Positions 31,827 to 41,501 of a stretch of 64,000 nucleotides of DNA are shown one piece after another. The notes under the pieces are model-generated. The model did no database searches and had not been told where the DNA came from. It saw nothing but the letters and a program-made list of their open reading frames with translations. Numbering within the stretch: the first letter of the stretch is position 1; every line of letters begins with the position of its first letter. Source of the DNA: Antedon mediterranea (taxonomy: Eukaryota > Echinodermata > Crinoidea > Comatulida > Antedonidae); contig NC_092672.1 of the NCBI RefSeq assembly GCF_964355755.1, forward strand, positions 18,720,501 to 18,784,500, read 5' to 3'. Made by a program: the position numbers and the translations under genes.

Positions 31827-33215
31827 TCATAGTGTATTCTGATTGTTCCTGTTTTCAATGTATGTATAACCTTGTACATCAAGATCTTCAGGAACTTGAG
31901 AAGCAAATGAATGTCTCCAGTGACCATAATGCCCAGTACTTGGTAAACGAGGTAAAGATCGATCATAAATACCACTATTAGAAACTCGATCTCTGGTATC
32001 ATAGTACACAGTAGGTTGATATAACTCTCTACCAGATGAATCAGTAGCAGTCCTTGTCTTACAGAAGCATTGATAATAAACAGGAATGATGACAACAACT
32101 ACAACAATTATTACGACTAATATAATAATAATGATCACAACATACAATGATACTTTATCTTCCTTACCAGCAGTGTTCTCGGAATTGATATCTTCCTCTG
32201 ACCAGTTATTATATTCTGTATTTGAATCTATTTTATTGTTAAAATCTTTTGATTTTACATAATTTTCATTGAAAATATATACTGTTGTTGTGGCGACAGA
32301 TGACCCAATAGAGTTTTCTGCTTTACACGTAATCTGTGTTCCATTTCTACTAATAGTTGGTTTAAGAAGTCTCAATACTTGGCCTTCAGTCGCATATTCA
32401 TATGATTCTAAAACAGGTTGAAATGTCCAACCAAACGTCATTACAGGAGGGTTTGCTGCTGTCTGGCAAAATAATATAGAATCTGACCCAACAAAAATTA
32501 CGTTAGTGTGTCGTATTTTTACTTCAGGAATATATTGTATATTGAGATCGGTAATTGTACAATTAGAAGTAGCGGGAACAACTTCTGAGTTTTGTAAGCA
32601 GACAAAAGTTTCGTCATTGTCAGTTTTTTCAGCAGTAAACTGAAGATGTTTATAAACAATGTCATCACGTATATCTGTATTTACATCCTCATTTGATATT
32701 GCTGTTTTTGTTCGTGTCCAACTTAAATCTACTGGAGGATTAATTACCTTTGAAATACAAGACATTTTTACATCAGAACCGACAATATAACTTTCCTTTG
32801 ACTTTGTGCATTGTGGGTATTCATCAGAAGGCTTCTGTAATATGGTAACTCGAACAATTTCAGAACGAATTTCATCATTATCTGAAATAATCCTACAATA
32901 ATAGTTTCCTTCATCTTCTCGTAATGATTGTGGAATTACCAACAAATATGCTATTTTGTTAGTTCCTGGAAAATCTGTTAAAGTTGCAGTTATTCTAGAA
33001 TCCTCAATAAGTATGTTGTTCTTGTTACTCAATTGACTATCTCCTTTCCACCAAGATATAGCACTTGACTCTGGTAATTTACCTTGAATGAAGCATTTGA
33101 CTGTAACTGATTCACCTTCTAATACGCTAATATCATTTATACCAGACAAGAATTGCTGTCCATTTGTATTTCCCAGTATGATAACAGTATACATAAATAC
33201 AATAACAAAATACAT
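31827..33215 (-). CDS. Three-Ig type I membrane receptor, family A subtype A4
   Basis: 462 residues. The signal peptide MYFVIVFMYTVIILGN is the one used by the next two genes. Ig1: ISWWKGDSQLSNKNN, EDEGNYYC. Ig2 begins YPQCTKSKESYIVGSDVKMSC. Ig3: HTNVIFVGSDS, CQTAANPPVMTFGW. The linker ends NSENTAGKEDK. The tail has RELYQP and SNSGIYDRSLP. It shares its upstream region with the genes at 33588 and 35355 but lies outside the exact 1767-bp repeat that includes those genes, so the promoter and start appear to have spread with the duplication series. Confidence 0.93.
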   Translation of the reverse strand: MYFVIVFMYTVIILGNTNGQQFLSGINDISVLEGESVTVKCFIQGKLPESSAISWWKGDSQLSNKNNILIEDSRITATLTDFPGTNKIAYLLVIPQSLREDEGNYYCRIISDNDEIRSEIVRVTILQKPSDEYPQCTKSKESYIVGSDVKMSCISKVINPPVDLSWTRTKTAISNEDVNTDIRDDIVYKHLQFTAEKTDNDETFVCLQNSEVVPATSNCTITDLNIQYIPEVKIRHTNVIFVGSDSILFCQTAANPPVMTFGWTFQPVLESYEYATEGQVLRLLKPTISRNGTQITCKAENSIGSSVATTTVYIFNENYVKSKDFNNKIDSNTEYNNWSEEDINSENTAGKEDKVSLYVVIIIIILVVIIVVVVVIIPVYYQCFCKTRTATDSSGRELYQPTVYYDTRDRVSNSGIYDRSLPRLPSTGHYGHWRHSFASQVPEDLDVQGYTYIENRNNQNTL

Positions 33216-33587
33216 AGTTAACGTCTAAGAGTATTGACTCATTACTATTAATAATATACCAAATCAATTGACCACTGTATATCCTCAATATAATCTTGAA
33301 ATGAAATAGTCAACAACGGATGAAAAGGCTTAAAAATAAAATTATAAATAGTATTCATCTGAATGGTTGCAGTTACAGCAACGAGAATATAAAATTATGT
33401 TACGGGTATAAATAATCTTTGCTTCTTAAAATAAGTGATTGGTTTGTATCTTGTAATTCTATATGTTAAACGTTTTTACCTGTGTACGGTTTGATGTAGG
33501 TGTAGAATATATACGTAAGTTACTAACAAGATAAGTATTATTATAAAGAAAAGTAATAACATAATTTTACAAATACCTTGAAAAAAA
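33216..33587 (-). promoter_or_regulatory. A4 upstream region, first of three near-identical spacers
   Basis: The family A box is TGTTACGGGTATAAA at about 33398-33412, 185 bp before the ATG, with GTTACAGCAACGAGAA just to its left. The spacer is nearly identical to 34983-35354 and 36750-37121. Its far end carries minus-strand TTTCAAGGTATTTG right after the stop of the next gene, a possible splice donor. Confidence 0.55.
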
Positions 33588-34982
33588 TCATAATGTGTTC
33601 TGATTCTGATTGTTTTTGTTGTCAATGTACGTATATCCTTGTACATCAAGATCTTCTGGAACCTGAGAAGCAAATGAATGTCTCCAGTGACCATAATGTC
33701 CAGTACTGGGTAAACGAGGTAAAGATCGATCATAAAGACCACTATTTGAAACTCGATCTCTGGTATCATAGTACACAGTAGGTTGATATAACTCTCTTCC
33801 AGATGAATCAGTAGCAGTCCTTGTCTTACAGAAGCACTGATAATAAACAGGAATGATGACAACAACTACAACAATAATAACGACTAATATAATAATAATG
33901 ATCACAACATACAATGATACTTTATCTTCATTATCAGCATTATTTTCAGTATTTATATCGACCTCCACCCTGCCGTTATTTTCCACATTTGAATCTATTT
34001 TATTGTTAGAATCTTTTGATTTTACGTAAATTTCTTTTAAAATATATACTGTTGTTGTGGCGATAGTTGACCCAATAGTGTTTTCTGCTTTACACGTGAT
34101 CTGTGTTCCATTTCTACTAATAGTTGGTTTAAGAAGTCTCAATACTTGGCCTTCGGTCGCATATTCGTATGATTTCAAAACAGGTTGAAATGTCCAACTA
34201 AACTTCCGTACAGGAGGGTTTGCTGCTGTCTGGCAAAATAATATAGAATCGGACCCAGCAAAAATGACGCTAGTGTGTCGTATTTTTACTTCAGGAATAT
34301 ATTGTATATTGAGATTAGCAATTGTACAATTAGAAGTAGCGGGAACAACTTCTGATATTTGTAAGCAGACGAATGTTTCGTCATTGTCAGTATTTTTAGC
34401 AGTAAACTGAAGATGTTTATAAACAATGTCATCAAGTATATCTGTACTTACATCCTGATCTGATATTGATGTTTTTGTACGTGTCCAACTCAAATCTACT
34501 GGAGGATTAATTAATTCTGAAATACAAGAAAGTTTTACATCAGAACCGGCTATATAACTTTCCTTTGATTTAATGCATTGTGGGTATTCATCAGAAGGCT
34601 TCCGTAATATGGTAACTTGAATAATTTCAGAACGAATTTCATTGTTATCTGAAATAATCCTACAATAATATTTGCCTTCATCTTCTCGTACTGATGGTGA
34701 GATTACTAATAAATATGTTATTTTGTTAGTTCCTGGAAAGTCTGTTAAAGTTGCAGTTATTCTGGAATCCTCAATAAGTATGTTGTTCTTGTTACTCAAT
34801 TGACGATCTCCTTTCCACCAAGATATAGCACTTGACTCTGGTAATGTACCTTGAATGAAGCATTTGACTGTAACTGATTCACCTTCTAATACGCTAATAT
34901 CATTTATACCAGACAAGAATTGCTGTCCATCTGTATTTCCCAGTATGATAACAATATACATAAATACAATAACAAAATACAT
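33588..34982 (-). CDS. Three-Ig type I membrane receptor, family A subtype A4, repeat unit 1
   Basis: 464 residues, the first of three genes spaced exactly 1767 bp apart. Ig1: ISWWKGDRQLSNKNN, EDEGKYYC. Ig2: YPQCIKSKESYIAGSDVKLSC. Ig3: HTSVIFAGSDS, CQTAANPPVRKFSW. The tail has two extra residues near its end (NNQNQNTL), a mark of this repeat series. It differs from the gene at 35355 by only a handful of residues, including K/Q and V/S changes in the linker and RELYQP against IEIYQP in the tail. The near identity implies a recent unequal crossover or gene conversion. Confidence 0.93.
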   Translation of the reverse strand: MYFVIVFMYIVIILGNTDGQQFLSGINDISVLEGESVTVKCFIQGTLPESSAISWWKGDRQLSNKNNILIEDSRITATLTDFPGTNKITYLLVISPSVREDEGKYYCRIISDNNEIRSEIIQVTILRKPSDEYPQCIKSKESYIAGSDVKLSCISELINPPVDLSWTRTKTSISDQDVSTDILDDIVYKHLQFTAKNTDNDETFVCLQISEVVPATSNCTIANLNIQYIPEVKIRHTSVIFAGSDSILFCQTAANPPVRKFSWTFQPVLKSYEYATEGQVLRLLKPTISRNGTQITCKAENTIGSTIATTTVYILKEIYVKSKDSNNKIDSNVENNGRVEVDINTENNADNEDKVSLYVVIIIIILVVIIVVVVVIIPVYYQCFCKTRTATDSSGRELYQPTVYYDTRDRVSNSGLYDRSLPRLPSTGHYGHWRHSFASQVPEDLDVQGYTYIDNKNNQNQNTL

Positions 34983-35354
34983 AGTTAACGTCTAAGAGTA
35001 TTGACTCATTACTATTAATAATATACCAAATCAATTGACCACTGTATATCCTCAATATAATCTCGAAATGAAATAGTCAACAACGGATGAAAAGGCTTAA
35101 AAATAAAATTATAAATAGTATTCATCTGAATGGTTGCAGTTACAGCAACGAGAATATAAAATTATGTTACGGGTATAAATAATCTTTGCTTCTTAAAATA
35201 AGTGATTGGTTTGTATCTTGTAATTCTATATGTTAAACGTTTTTACCTGTGTACGGTTTGATGTAGGTGTAGAATATATACGTAAGTTACTAACAAGATA
35301 AGTATTATTATAAAGAAAAATAATAAAATAATTTTACAAATACCTTGAAAAAAA
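34983..35354 (-). promoter_or_regulatory. A4 upstream region, second of three near-identical spacers
   Basis: Copy of 33216-33587, with the box TGTTACGGGTATAAA at about 35165-35179 and the same spacing of about 185 bp to the ATG. Only scattered single-base changes are visible. No gene is present. Confidence 0.55.
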
Positions 35355-36749
35355 TCATAATGTGTTCTGATTCTGATTGTTTTTGTTGTCAATGTACGTA
35401 TATCCTTGTACATCAAGATCTTCAGGAACTTGAGAAGCAAATGAATGTCTCCAGTGACCATAATGTCCAGTACTGGGTAAACGAGGTAAAGATCGATCAT
35501 AAAGACCACTATTTGAAACTCGATCTCTGGTATCATAGTACACAGTAGGTTGATATATCTCTATACCAGATGAATCAGTAGCAGTCCTTGTATTACAGAA
35601 GCATTGATAATAAACAGGAATGATGACAACAACTACAACAATAATAACGACTAATATAATAATAATGATCACAACATACAATGATACTTTATCTTCATTA
35701 TCAGCATTATTTTCAGTATTTATATCGACCTCTGACCTGCCGTTATTTTCCACATTTGAATCTATTTTATTGTTAGAATCTTTTGATTGTACGTAAATTT
35801 CTTTTAAAATATATACTGTTGTTGTGGCGATAGTTGACCCAATAGTGTTTTCTGCTTTACACGTGATCTGTGTTCCATTTCTACTAATAGTTGGTTTAAG
35901 AAGTCTCAATACTTGGCCTTCGGTTGCATATTCGTATGATTTCAAAACAGGTTGAAATGTCCAACTAAACTTCCGTACAGGAGGGTTTGCTGCTGTCTGG
36001 CAAAATATTATAGAATCTGACCCAGCAAAAATGACGCTAGTGTGTCGTATTTTTACTTCAGGAATATATTGTATATTGAGATTAGCAATTGTACAATTAG
36101 AAGTAGCGGGAACAACTTCTGATATTTGTAAGCAGACGAATGTTTCGTCATTGTCAGTATTTTTAGCAGTAAACTGAAGATGTTTATAAACAATGTCATC
36201 AAGTATATCTGTACTTACATCCTGATCTGATATTGATGTTTTTGTACGTGTCCAACTCAAATCTACTGGAGGATTAATTAATTCTGAAATACAAGAAAGT
36301 TTTACATCAGAACCGGCTATATAACTTTCCTTTGATTTAATGCATTGTGGGTATTCATCAGAAGGCTTCCGTAATATGGTAACTTGAATAATTTCAGAAC
36401 GAATTTCATTGTTATCTGAAATAATCCTACAATAATATTTGCCTTCATCTTCTCGTACTGATGGTGAGATTACCAACAAATATGCTATTTTGTTAGTTCC
36501 TGGAAAATCTGTTAAAGTTGCAGTTATTCTAGAATCCTCAATAAGTATGTTGTTCTTGTTACTCAATTGACGATCTCCTTTCCACCAAGATATAGCACTT
36601 GACTCTGGTAATGTACCTTGAATGAAGCATTTGACTGTAACTGATTCACCTTCTAATACGCTAATATCATTTATACCAGACAAGAATTGCTGTCCATTTG
36701 TATTTCCCAGTATGATAACAATATACATAAATACAATAACAAAATTCAT
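35355..36749 (-). CDS. Three-Ig type I membrane receptor, family A subtype A4, repeat unit 2
   Basis: 464 residues, nearly identical to the gene at 33588. Visible differences: MNFV for MYFV at the start, NGQQ for DGQQ at the mature N-terminus, IAYLLV for ITYLLV in Ig1, SIIFC for SILFC in Ig3. In the tail, YYQCFCNTRT replaces YYQCFCKTRT and SSGIEIYQP replaces SSGRELYQP. Loss of the first basic residue after the membrane is unusual for a type I protein, though arginines follow nearby. The reading frame is intact. Confidence 0.92.
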   Translation of the reverse strand: MNFVIVFMYIVIILGNTNGQQFLSGINDISVLEGESVTVKCFIQGTLPESSAISWWKGDRQLSNKNNILIEDSRITATLTDFPGTNKIAYLLVISPSVREDEGKYYCRIISDNNEIRSEIIQVTILRKPSDEYPQCIKSKESYIAGSDVKLSCISELINPPVDLSWTRTKTSISDQDVSTDILDDIVYKHLQFTAKNTDNDETFVCLQISEVVPATSNCTIANLNIQYIPEVKIRHTSVIFAGSDSIIFCQTAANPPVRKFSWTFQPVLKSYEYATEGQVLRLLKPTISRNGTQITCKAENTIGSTIATTTVYILKEIYVQSKDSNNKIDSNVENNGRSEVDINTENNADNEDKVSLYVVIIIIILVVIIVVVVVIIPVYYQCFCNTRTATDSSGIEIYQPTVYYDTRDRVSNSGLYDRSLPRLPSTGHYGHWRHSFASQVPEDLDVQGYTYIDNKNNQNQNTL

Positions 36750-37121
36750 AGTTAACGTCTAAGAGTATTGGCTCATTACTATTAATAATATACCAAATCA
36801 ATTGACCACTGTATATCCTTAATATAATCTCGAAATGAAATAGTCAACAACGGATGAAAAGGCTTAAAAATAAAATTATAAATAGTATTCATCTGAATGG
36901 TTGCAGTTACAACAACGAGAATATAAAATTATGTTACGGGTATAAATAATCTTTGCTTCTTAAAATAAGTGATTGGTTTGTATCTTGTAATTCTATATGT
37001 TAAACGTTTTTACCTGTGTACGGTTTGATGTAGGTGTAGAATATATACCTAAGTTACTAACAAGATAAGTATTATTATAAAGAAAAGTAATAACATAATT
37101 TTACAAATACCTTGAAAAAAA
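36750..37121 (-). promoter_or_regulatory. A4 upstream region, third of three near-identical spacers
   Basis: Third copy of the 372-bp spacer, with TGTTACGGGTATAAA at about 36932-36946. It differs from the other two at isolated positions (for example GTTACAACAACGAGAA). No gene is present. Confidence 0.55.
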
Positions 37122-38513
37122 TCATAATGTGTTCTGATTCTGATTGTTTTTGTTGTCAATGTACGTATATCCTTGTACATCAAGATCTTCAGGAACTTGA
37201 GAAGCAAATGAATGTCTCCAGTGACCATAATGTCCAGTACTGGGTAAACGAGGTAAAGATCGATCATAAAGACCACTATTTGAAACTCGATCTCTGGTAT
37301 CATAGTACACAGTAGGTTGATATATCTCTCTACCAGATGAATCAGTAGCAATCCTTGTTTTACAGAAGCATTGATAATAAACAGGAATGATGACAACAAC
37401 TACAACAATAATGACGACTAATATGATAATAATGATCACAACATACAATGATACTTTATCTTCATTATCAGCATTATTTTCAGTATTTATATCGACCTCC
37501 ACCCTGCCGTTATTTTCCACATTTGAATCTAATTTATTGTTATAATCTTTTGATTTTACGTAAATTTCTTTTAAAATATACACTGTTGTTGTGGCGATAG
37601 ATGACCCAATAGTGTTTTCTGCTTTACACGTGATCTGTGTTCCATTTCTACTAATAGTTGGTTTAAGAAGTCTCAATACTTGGCCTTCGGTCGCATATTC
37701 GTATGATTTCAAAACAGGTTGAAATGTCCAACTAAACTTCCGTACAGGAGGGTTTGCTGCTGTCTGGCAAAATAATATAGAATCTGACCCAGCAAAAATG
37801 ACGCTAGTGTGTCGTATTTTTACTTCAGGAATATATTGTATATTGAGATTAGCAATTGTACAATTAGAAGTAGCGGGAACAACTTCTGATATTTGTAAGC
37901 AGACAAATGTTTCGTCATTGTCAGTCTTTTTAGCAGTAAACTGAAGATGTTTATAAACAACGTCATCACGTATATCTGTATTTACATCCTGATCTGATAT
38001 TGGTGTTTTTGTACGTCTCCAACTCAAATCTACTGGAGGATTAATTACTTCTGAAATACAAGACAGTTTTACAGCAGAACCGGCTATATAACTTTCCTTT
38101 GATTTGATGCATTGTGGGTATTCATCAGAAGGCTTCCGTAATATGGTAACTCGAACAATTTCAGAACGAATTTCATTGTTATCTAAAATAATCTTACAAT
38201 AATATTTGCCTTCATCTTCTCGTACTGATGGTGAGATTACTAATAAATAAGCTATTTTGTTGGTGTCTGGAATTTCTGTTAAGGTTGCAGTTATTCTTGA
38301 ACCTTCAATTAGTATGTTGTTTTTGTTACTCAACTGACGATCTCCTTTCCACCACGAAATAGCGCTTGATTCTGGTAATTTGCCTTGAATAAAACATTTT
38401 ACTGTAACTGCACTTTTTTCTAATACGCTGACATCATTCATATCAGGCAAGAATTGTTGTCCACTTGTATTTTCCAGGAAGATAACAAAGATAAATAAAG
38501 CAGCATAATACAT
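37122..38513 (-). CDS. Three-Ig type I membrane receptor, family A subtype A4, repeat unit 3
   Basis: 463 residues from the ATG at 38513; the frame extends upstream only to a TTG. The C-terminal half matches repeat units 1 and 2, including the NNQNQNTL end. The signal peptide (MYYAALFIFVIFLEN) and the first part of Ig1 (GQQFLPDMNDVSVLEKSAVTVKC) resemble the genes at 30109 and 40125. The EGD or EGE of other A4 genes is EKS here. In the tail, KTRIATDSS replaces KTRTATDSS. The mixed affinity places a recombination border inside or upstream of Ig1. Confidence 0.92.
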   Translation of the reverse strand: MYYAALFIFVIFLENTSGQQFLPDMNDVSVLEKSAVTVKCFIQGKLPESSAISWWKGDRQLSNKNNILIEGSRITATLTEIPDTNKIAYLLVISPSVREDEGKYYCKIILDNNEIRSEIVRVTILRKPSDEYPQCIKSKESYIAGSAVKLSCISEVINPPVDLSWRRTKTPISDQDVNTDIRDDVVYKHLQFTAKKTDNDETFVCLQISEVVPATSNCTIANLNIQYIPEVKIRHTSVIFAGSDSILFCQTAANPPVRKFSWTFQPVLKSYEYATEGQVLRLLKPTISRNGTQITCKAENTIGSSIATTTVYILKEIYVKSKDYNNKLDSNVENNGRVEVDINTENNADNEDKVSLYVVIIIIILVVIIVVVVVIIPVYYQCFCKTRIATDSSGREIYQPTVYYDTRDRVSNSGLYDRSLPRLPSTGHYGHWRHSFASQVPEDLDVQGYTYIDNKNNQNQNTL

Positions 38514-39428
38514 GGTTAATTTTGAAACTAATATCAACAGTTATTTATTTTTTGGTTACTTTTATAAACACCACTATCATTTAACCAGAATGTATTTTAG
38601 ATCTGATAAAATAATCACCATTCTGTATAATGAGAGACCACAAAATAGGGTAATATTATTAATAATTTGTACTGTGGCGGTTATAGCAACGAGAAAATAA
38701 AATTGTGTTACCTGTATACATATGTTAAACTCAAACATGTATTGTTCATTTATTCAATTCGGTACTAAAAAATCAAAAACATGGTGATGAATAAAGCTGA
38801 AAACAGTTCTATTTATATCAATGTTACATTATTTTCAGTCTGTTCTGAAACGTTTGGTCAATATGACACACTTTGTCATCTATTAATAATAATAATAAAA
38901 ATAAATAAAAAGAATAGAATGGTCAATTGTATTAATAGCCTATTGTAAGTCAAGCATGATCATACCTACAGAATTACGTTTTCTAATTAAATCTTTTAGG
39001 TGAATGAGGATTAAGTTGGTAGAGACAACATATTCTAAATAAGTATTTAAAGACTACCTTTTCTAAAATTTAAAATACGTATGGGTTTTCGGTAATTTCA
39101 TTACAGTATCTTTTGGATCTTTTATGTTAAGAGGCAACACATTGGCTAATTTCAAATTATTTGAATAATATTCATAATTATAAATTAACAACATTAATGG
39201 CCTTTTAAAAAGTTGGCTGGAATATTATCAAGTACAAGTCCTTTGTTTAAGATAAGTCTGCTGATTTCATAACATATTTTTTCTTCACTAACTTCTGACA
39301 AAGAAAAATTTGTTTTTAGAAGCATAGACAAAATAGACAAATTAAATGGCCTATTCAAATAAACACATTGTTAACATTACTGTTTTTCAATGGGACAATA
39401 TATATTGTATATTGTATTATCTTATTAT
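38514..39428 (-). promoter_or_regulatory. Upstream region of third repeat-unit gene and spacer
   Basis: The family A box is present as TGTTACCTGTAT at about 38706-38717, with TATAGCAACGAGAAAAT to its left, 190 bp before the ATG. The rest of the spacer to 39428 is AT-rich with an AAT triplet run at about 38884-38900, and I see no gene in it. Confidence 0.45.
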
Positions 39429-39778
39429 AGTAATAATAATAAACAGGAATGATGACAACAACTACAACAATAATGACGACTAATATGATAATAATGATCA
39501 CAACATACAATGATACTTTATCATTTTTTCAGCTTTATTCTCGGTTTTGATATCGACCTCCGACCTGCCATTATATTCTCCATTTGAATCTATTTTATTG
39601 TTAGAATCTTTTGATTTTAGATAATTGTCTTTGGAAATATAATTATACTGTTGTTGTGGCGACAGATGACCAAATAGAGTTTCGACTTTACACGTAATCT
39701 GTGTTCCATTTCTACTAATAGTTGGTTTAAAAAGTCTCAATACTTGACCTTCAGTCACATATTCATATGATTCTAAAA
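39429..39778 (-). pseudogene. Truncated family A4 gene fragment
   Basis: Homology to family A4 covers only the end of Ig3, the linker and the transmembrane helix: ESYEYVTEGQVLRLFKP, then NGTQITCKVE. After that the frame shifts (TLFGHLSPQQQ in place of the usual NSIGS..ATT). A second shift precedes the Ile/Val helix sequence at 39429-39520. Signal peptide, Ig1, Ig2, most of Ig3 and the whole tail are absent. It is closest to the gene at 40125 (same VTEGQVLRLFKP) and is probably a broken partial duplicate of it. Confidence 0.85.
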
Positions 39779-40124
39779 CTTCTCACATACAGTTACTAAA
39801 ACACATTTGACTATCAATTAAAGCAGGAAATCATTTTTTAAATTAAATAAAAAAATTAAGTGATTAAAAAAAGTCTCTAAAACTAGTGCATGTTATAATT
39901 GTATTTTAAAGTTTATAGAATAAAATGTATGAATAATAATTTGTAGTTATAACTAAATATTCTGAAATTGTTTTCGATATTAGCTAGGAAATAATGAATT
40001 TAAGAAAATCGAGTGTGTTAGGCCCTATAAAATTTCAATTTTGCAAATGTGTAATTATTATGATGATACTATAAAGATATGAAGAAGATTATTATCATAA
40101 TTTTGAAATACCTCAAACAAAGTA
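39779..40124. other. AT-rich spacer
   Basis: I see no coding sequence. The right end (40080-40124) is the 3' flank of the gene at 40125, with minus-strand TTTGAGGTATTTC, a candidate splice donor, shortly after the stop. Confidence 0.4.
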
Positions 40125-41501
40125 TCATAGTGTATTCTGATGGTTCATATCTTCAATGTACGTATATCCTTGTACGTCAAGATCTTCAGGAACTTGAGAA
40201 GCAAATGAATGTCTCCAGTGACCATAATGTCCAGTACTTGGTAAACGAGGTAAAGATCGATCATAAAGACCACTATTTGAAACTCGATCTCTGGTATCAT
40301 AGTACACAGTAGGTTGATATATCTCTCTACCAGATGAATCAGTAGCAGTCCTTGTCTTACAGAAGCATTGATAATAAACAGGAATGATGACAACAACTAC
40401 AACAATAATGACGACTAATATGATAATAATGATCACAACATACAATGATACTTCATTACCAGCATTTTTCTCGGTATTGATATCTACCTCCGACCTGCTA
40501 TTATATTCTTCATTTGAATCAATTTTATTGTTATAATCTTTTGATTTTACGTAAATTTCTTTAAAAATATATACTGTTGTTGTGGCGACAGATGACCCAA
40601 TAGAGTTTTCGACTTTACACGTAATCTGTGTTCCATTTCTACTAATAGTTGGTTTAAAGAGTCTCAATACTTGGCCTTCAGTCACATATTCATATGATTC
40701 TAAAACAGGTTTAAATGTCCAGCTAAATGTCCTTACAGGAGGGTTTGCTGCTGTCTGGCAAAACAATATAGAATCTGACCCAGCAAAAATTACGTTAGTA
40801 TGTCGTATTTTTACTTCAGGGATATATTGTATATTTAGATCGTTAATTGTACAATTAGAAGTAGCCGGAACAACTTTTGATTTTTGTAAGCAGAAAAATG
40901 TTTCGTCATTGTCAGTCTCTTTAGCAGTAAACTGAAGATGTTTATAAACAATGTCATCACGTATATCTGTACTTACATCCTGATCTGATATTGATGTTTT
41001 TGTACGTGTCCAAATTAAATCTACTGGAGGATTGATTACCTCTGAAATACAAGACAATTTTACATCAGAACCGGCTATATAACTTTCCTTTGATTTAAAG
41101 CATTGTGGGTATTTATCAGAAGGCTTCTGTAATATAGTAACTTGAACAATTTCAGAACGTATTTGATTAATATTTGCAATCTTACAATAATAATCTCCTT
41201 TATCCTCTAGTACTGATTGTGAAATTACTAACACATATGCTATTTTGTTAGTTTCTGGAATTTCTGTTAAAGTTACAATTTTCCTTGAATCTTCAATAAT
41301 TTTGCTGTTTTTGTTACTAAATTGGTGATCTTCTTTCCACCACGAAATACTACTACGATCCGTTAATAAACCTTGAATGAAACATTTTAATGTTATCTTT
41401 TCTCCCTCCAATACGCTAACGTCATTCATATTATGTAAAAATTGCTGTCCACATGCATTTTGCTGGATAAGAATGAAAATAAAGCAAACAGCGTAATACA
41501 T
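40125..41501 (-). CDS. Three-Ig type I membrane receptor, family A subtype A4, outermost copy
   Basis: 458 residues, the minus-strand gene nearest the hinge. Signal peptide MYYAVCFIFILIQQN. Ig1: GQQFLHNMNDVSVLEGEKITLKC, ISWWKEDHQFSNKNS, and EDKGDYYC with Lys in place of the common Glu or Ala. Ig2: YPQCFKSKESYIAGSDVKLSC, VDLIWTRTKTS. Ig3: HTNVIFAGSDS, CQTAANPPVRTFSW. The tail is standard with EDMNHQNTL at the end. It is the most diverged A4 member in Ig1 and the likely parent of the fragment at 39429. Confidence 0.93.
   Translation of the reverse strand: MYYAVCFIFILIQQNACGQQFLHNMNDVSVLEGEKITLKCFIQGLLTDRSSISWWKEDHQFSNKNSKIIEDSRKIVTLTEIPETNKIAYVLVISQSVLEDKGDYYCKIANINQIRSEIVQVTILQKPSDKYPQCFKSKESYIAGSDVKLSCISEVINPPVDLIWTRTKTSISDQDVSTDIRDDIVYKHLQFTAKETDNDETFFCLQKSKVVPATSNCTINDLNIQYIPEVKIRHTNVIFAGSDSILFCQTAANPPVRTFSWTFKPVLESYEYVTEGQVLRLFKPTISRNGTQITCKVENSIGSSVATTTVYIFKEIYVKSKDYNNKIDSNEEYNSRSEVDINTEKNAGNEVSLYVVIIIIILVVIIVVVVVIIPVYYQCFCKTRTATDSSGREIYQPTVYYDTRDRVSNSGLYDRSLPRLPSTGHYGHWRHSFASQVPEDLDVQGYTYIEDMNHQNTL

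Noticed and set aside
12184-40396. Conserved open frames of 60-126 residues overlapping the family A tail, on the opposite strand and in a second frame of the same strand, in nearly every copy
   Set aside because: They lie fully inside the nearly invariant tail DNA, so their conservation follows from that of the receptor. They have no upstream signals, end in unconserved sequence and encode no recognisable domain.
12227-41501. C-terminal PDZ ligand in the family A tail (ending QNTL)
   Set aside because: The class I pattern needs Ser or Thr two residues before the end; here that position is Asn, and some copies end NTP or NTLQD.
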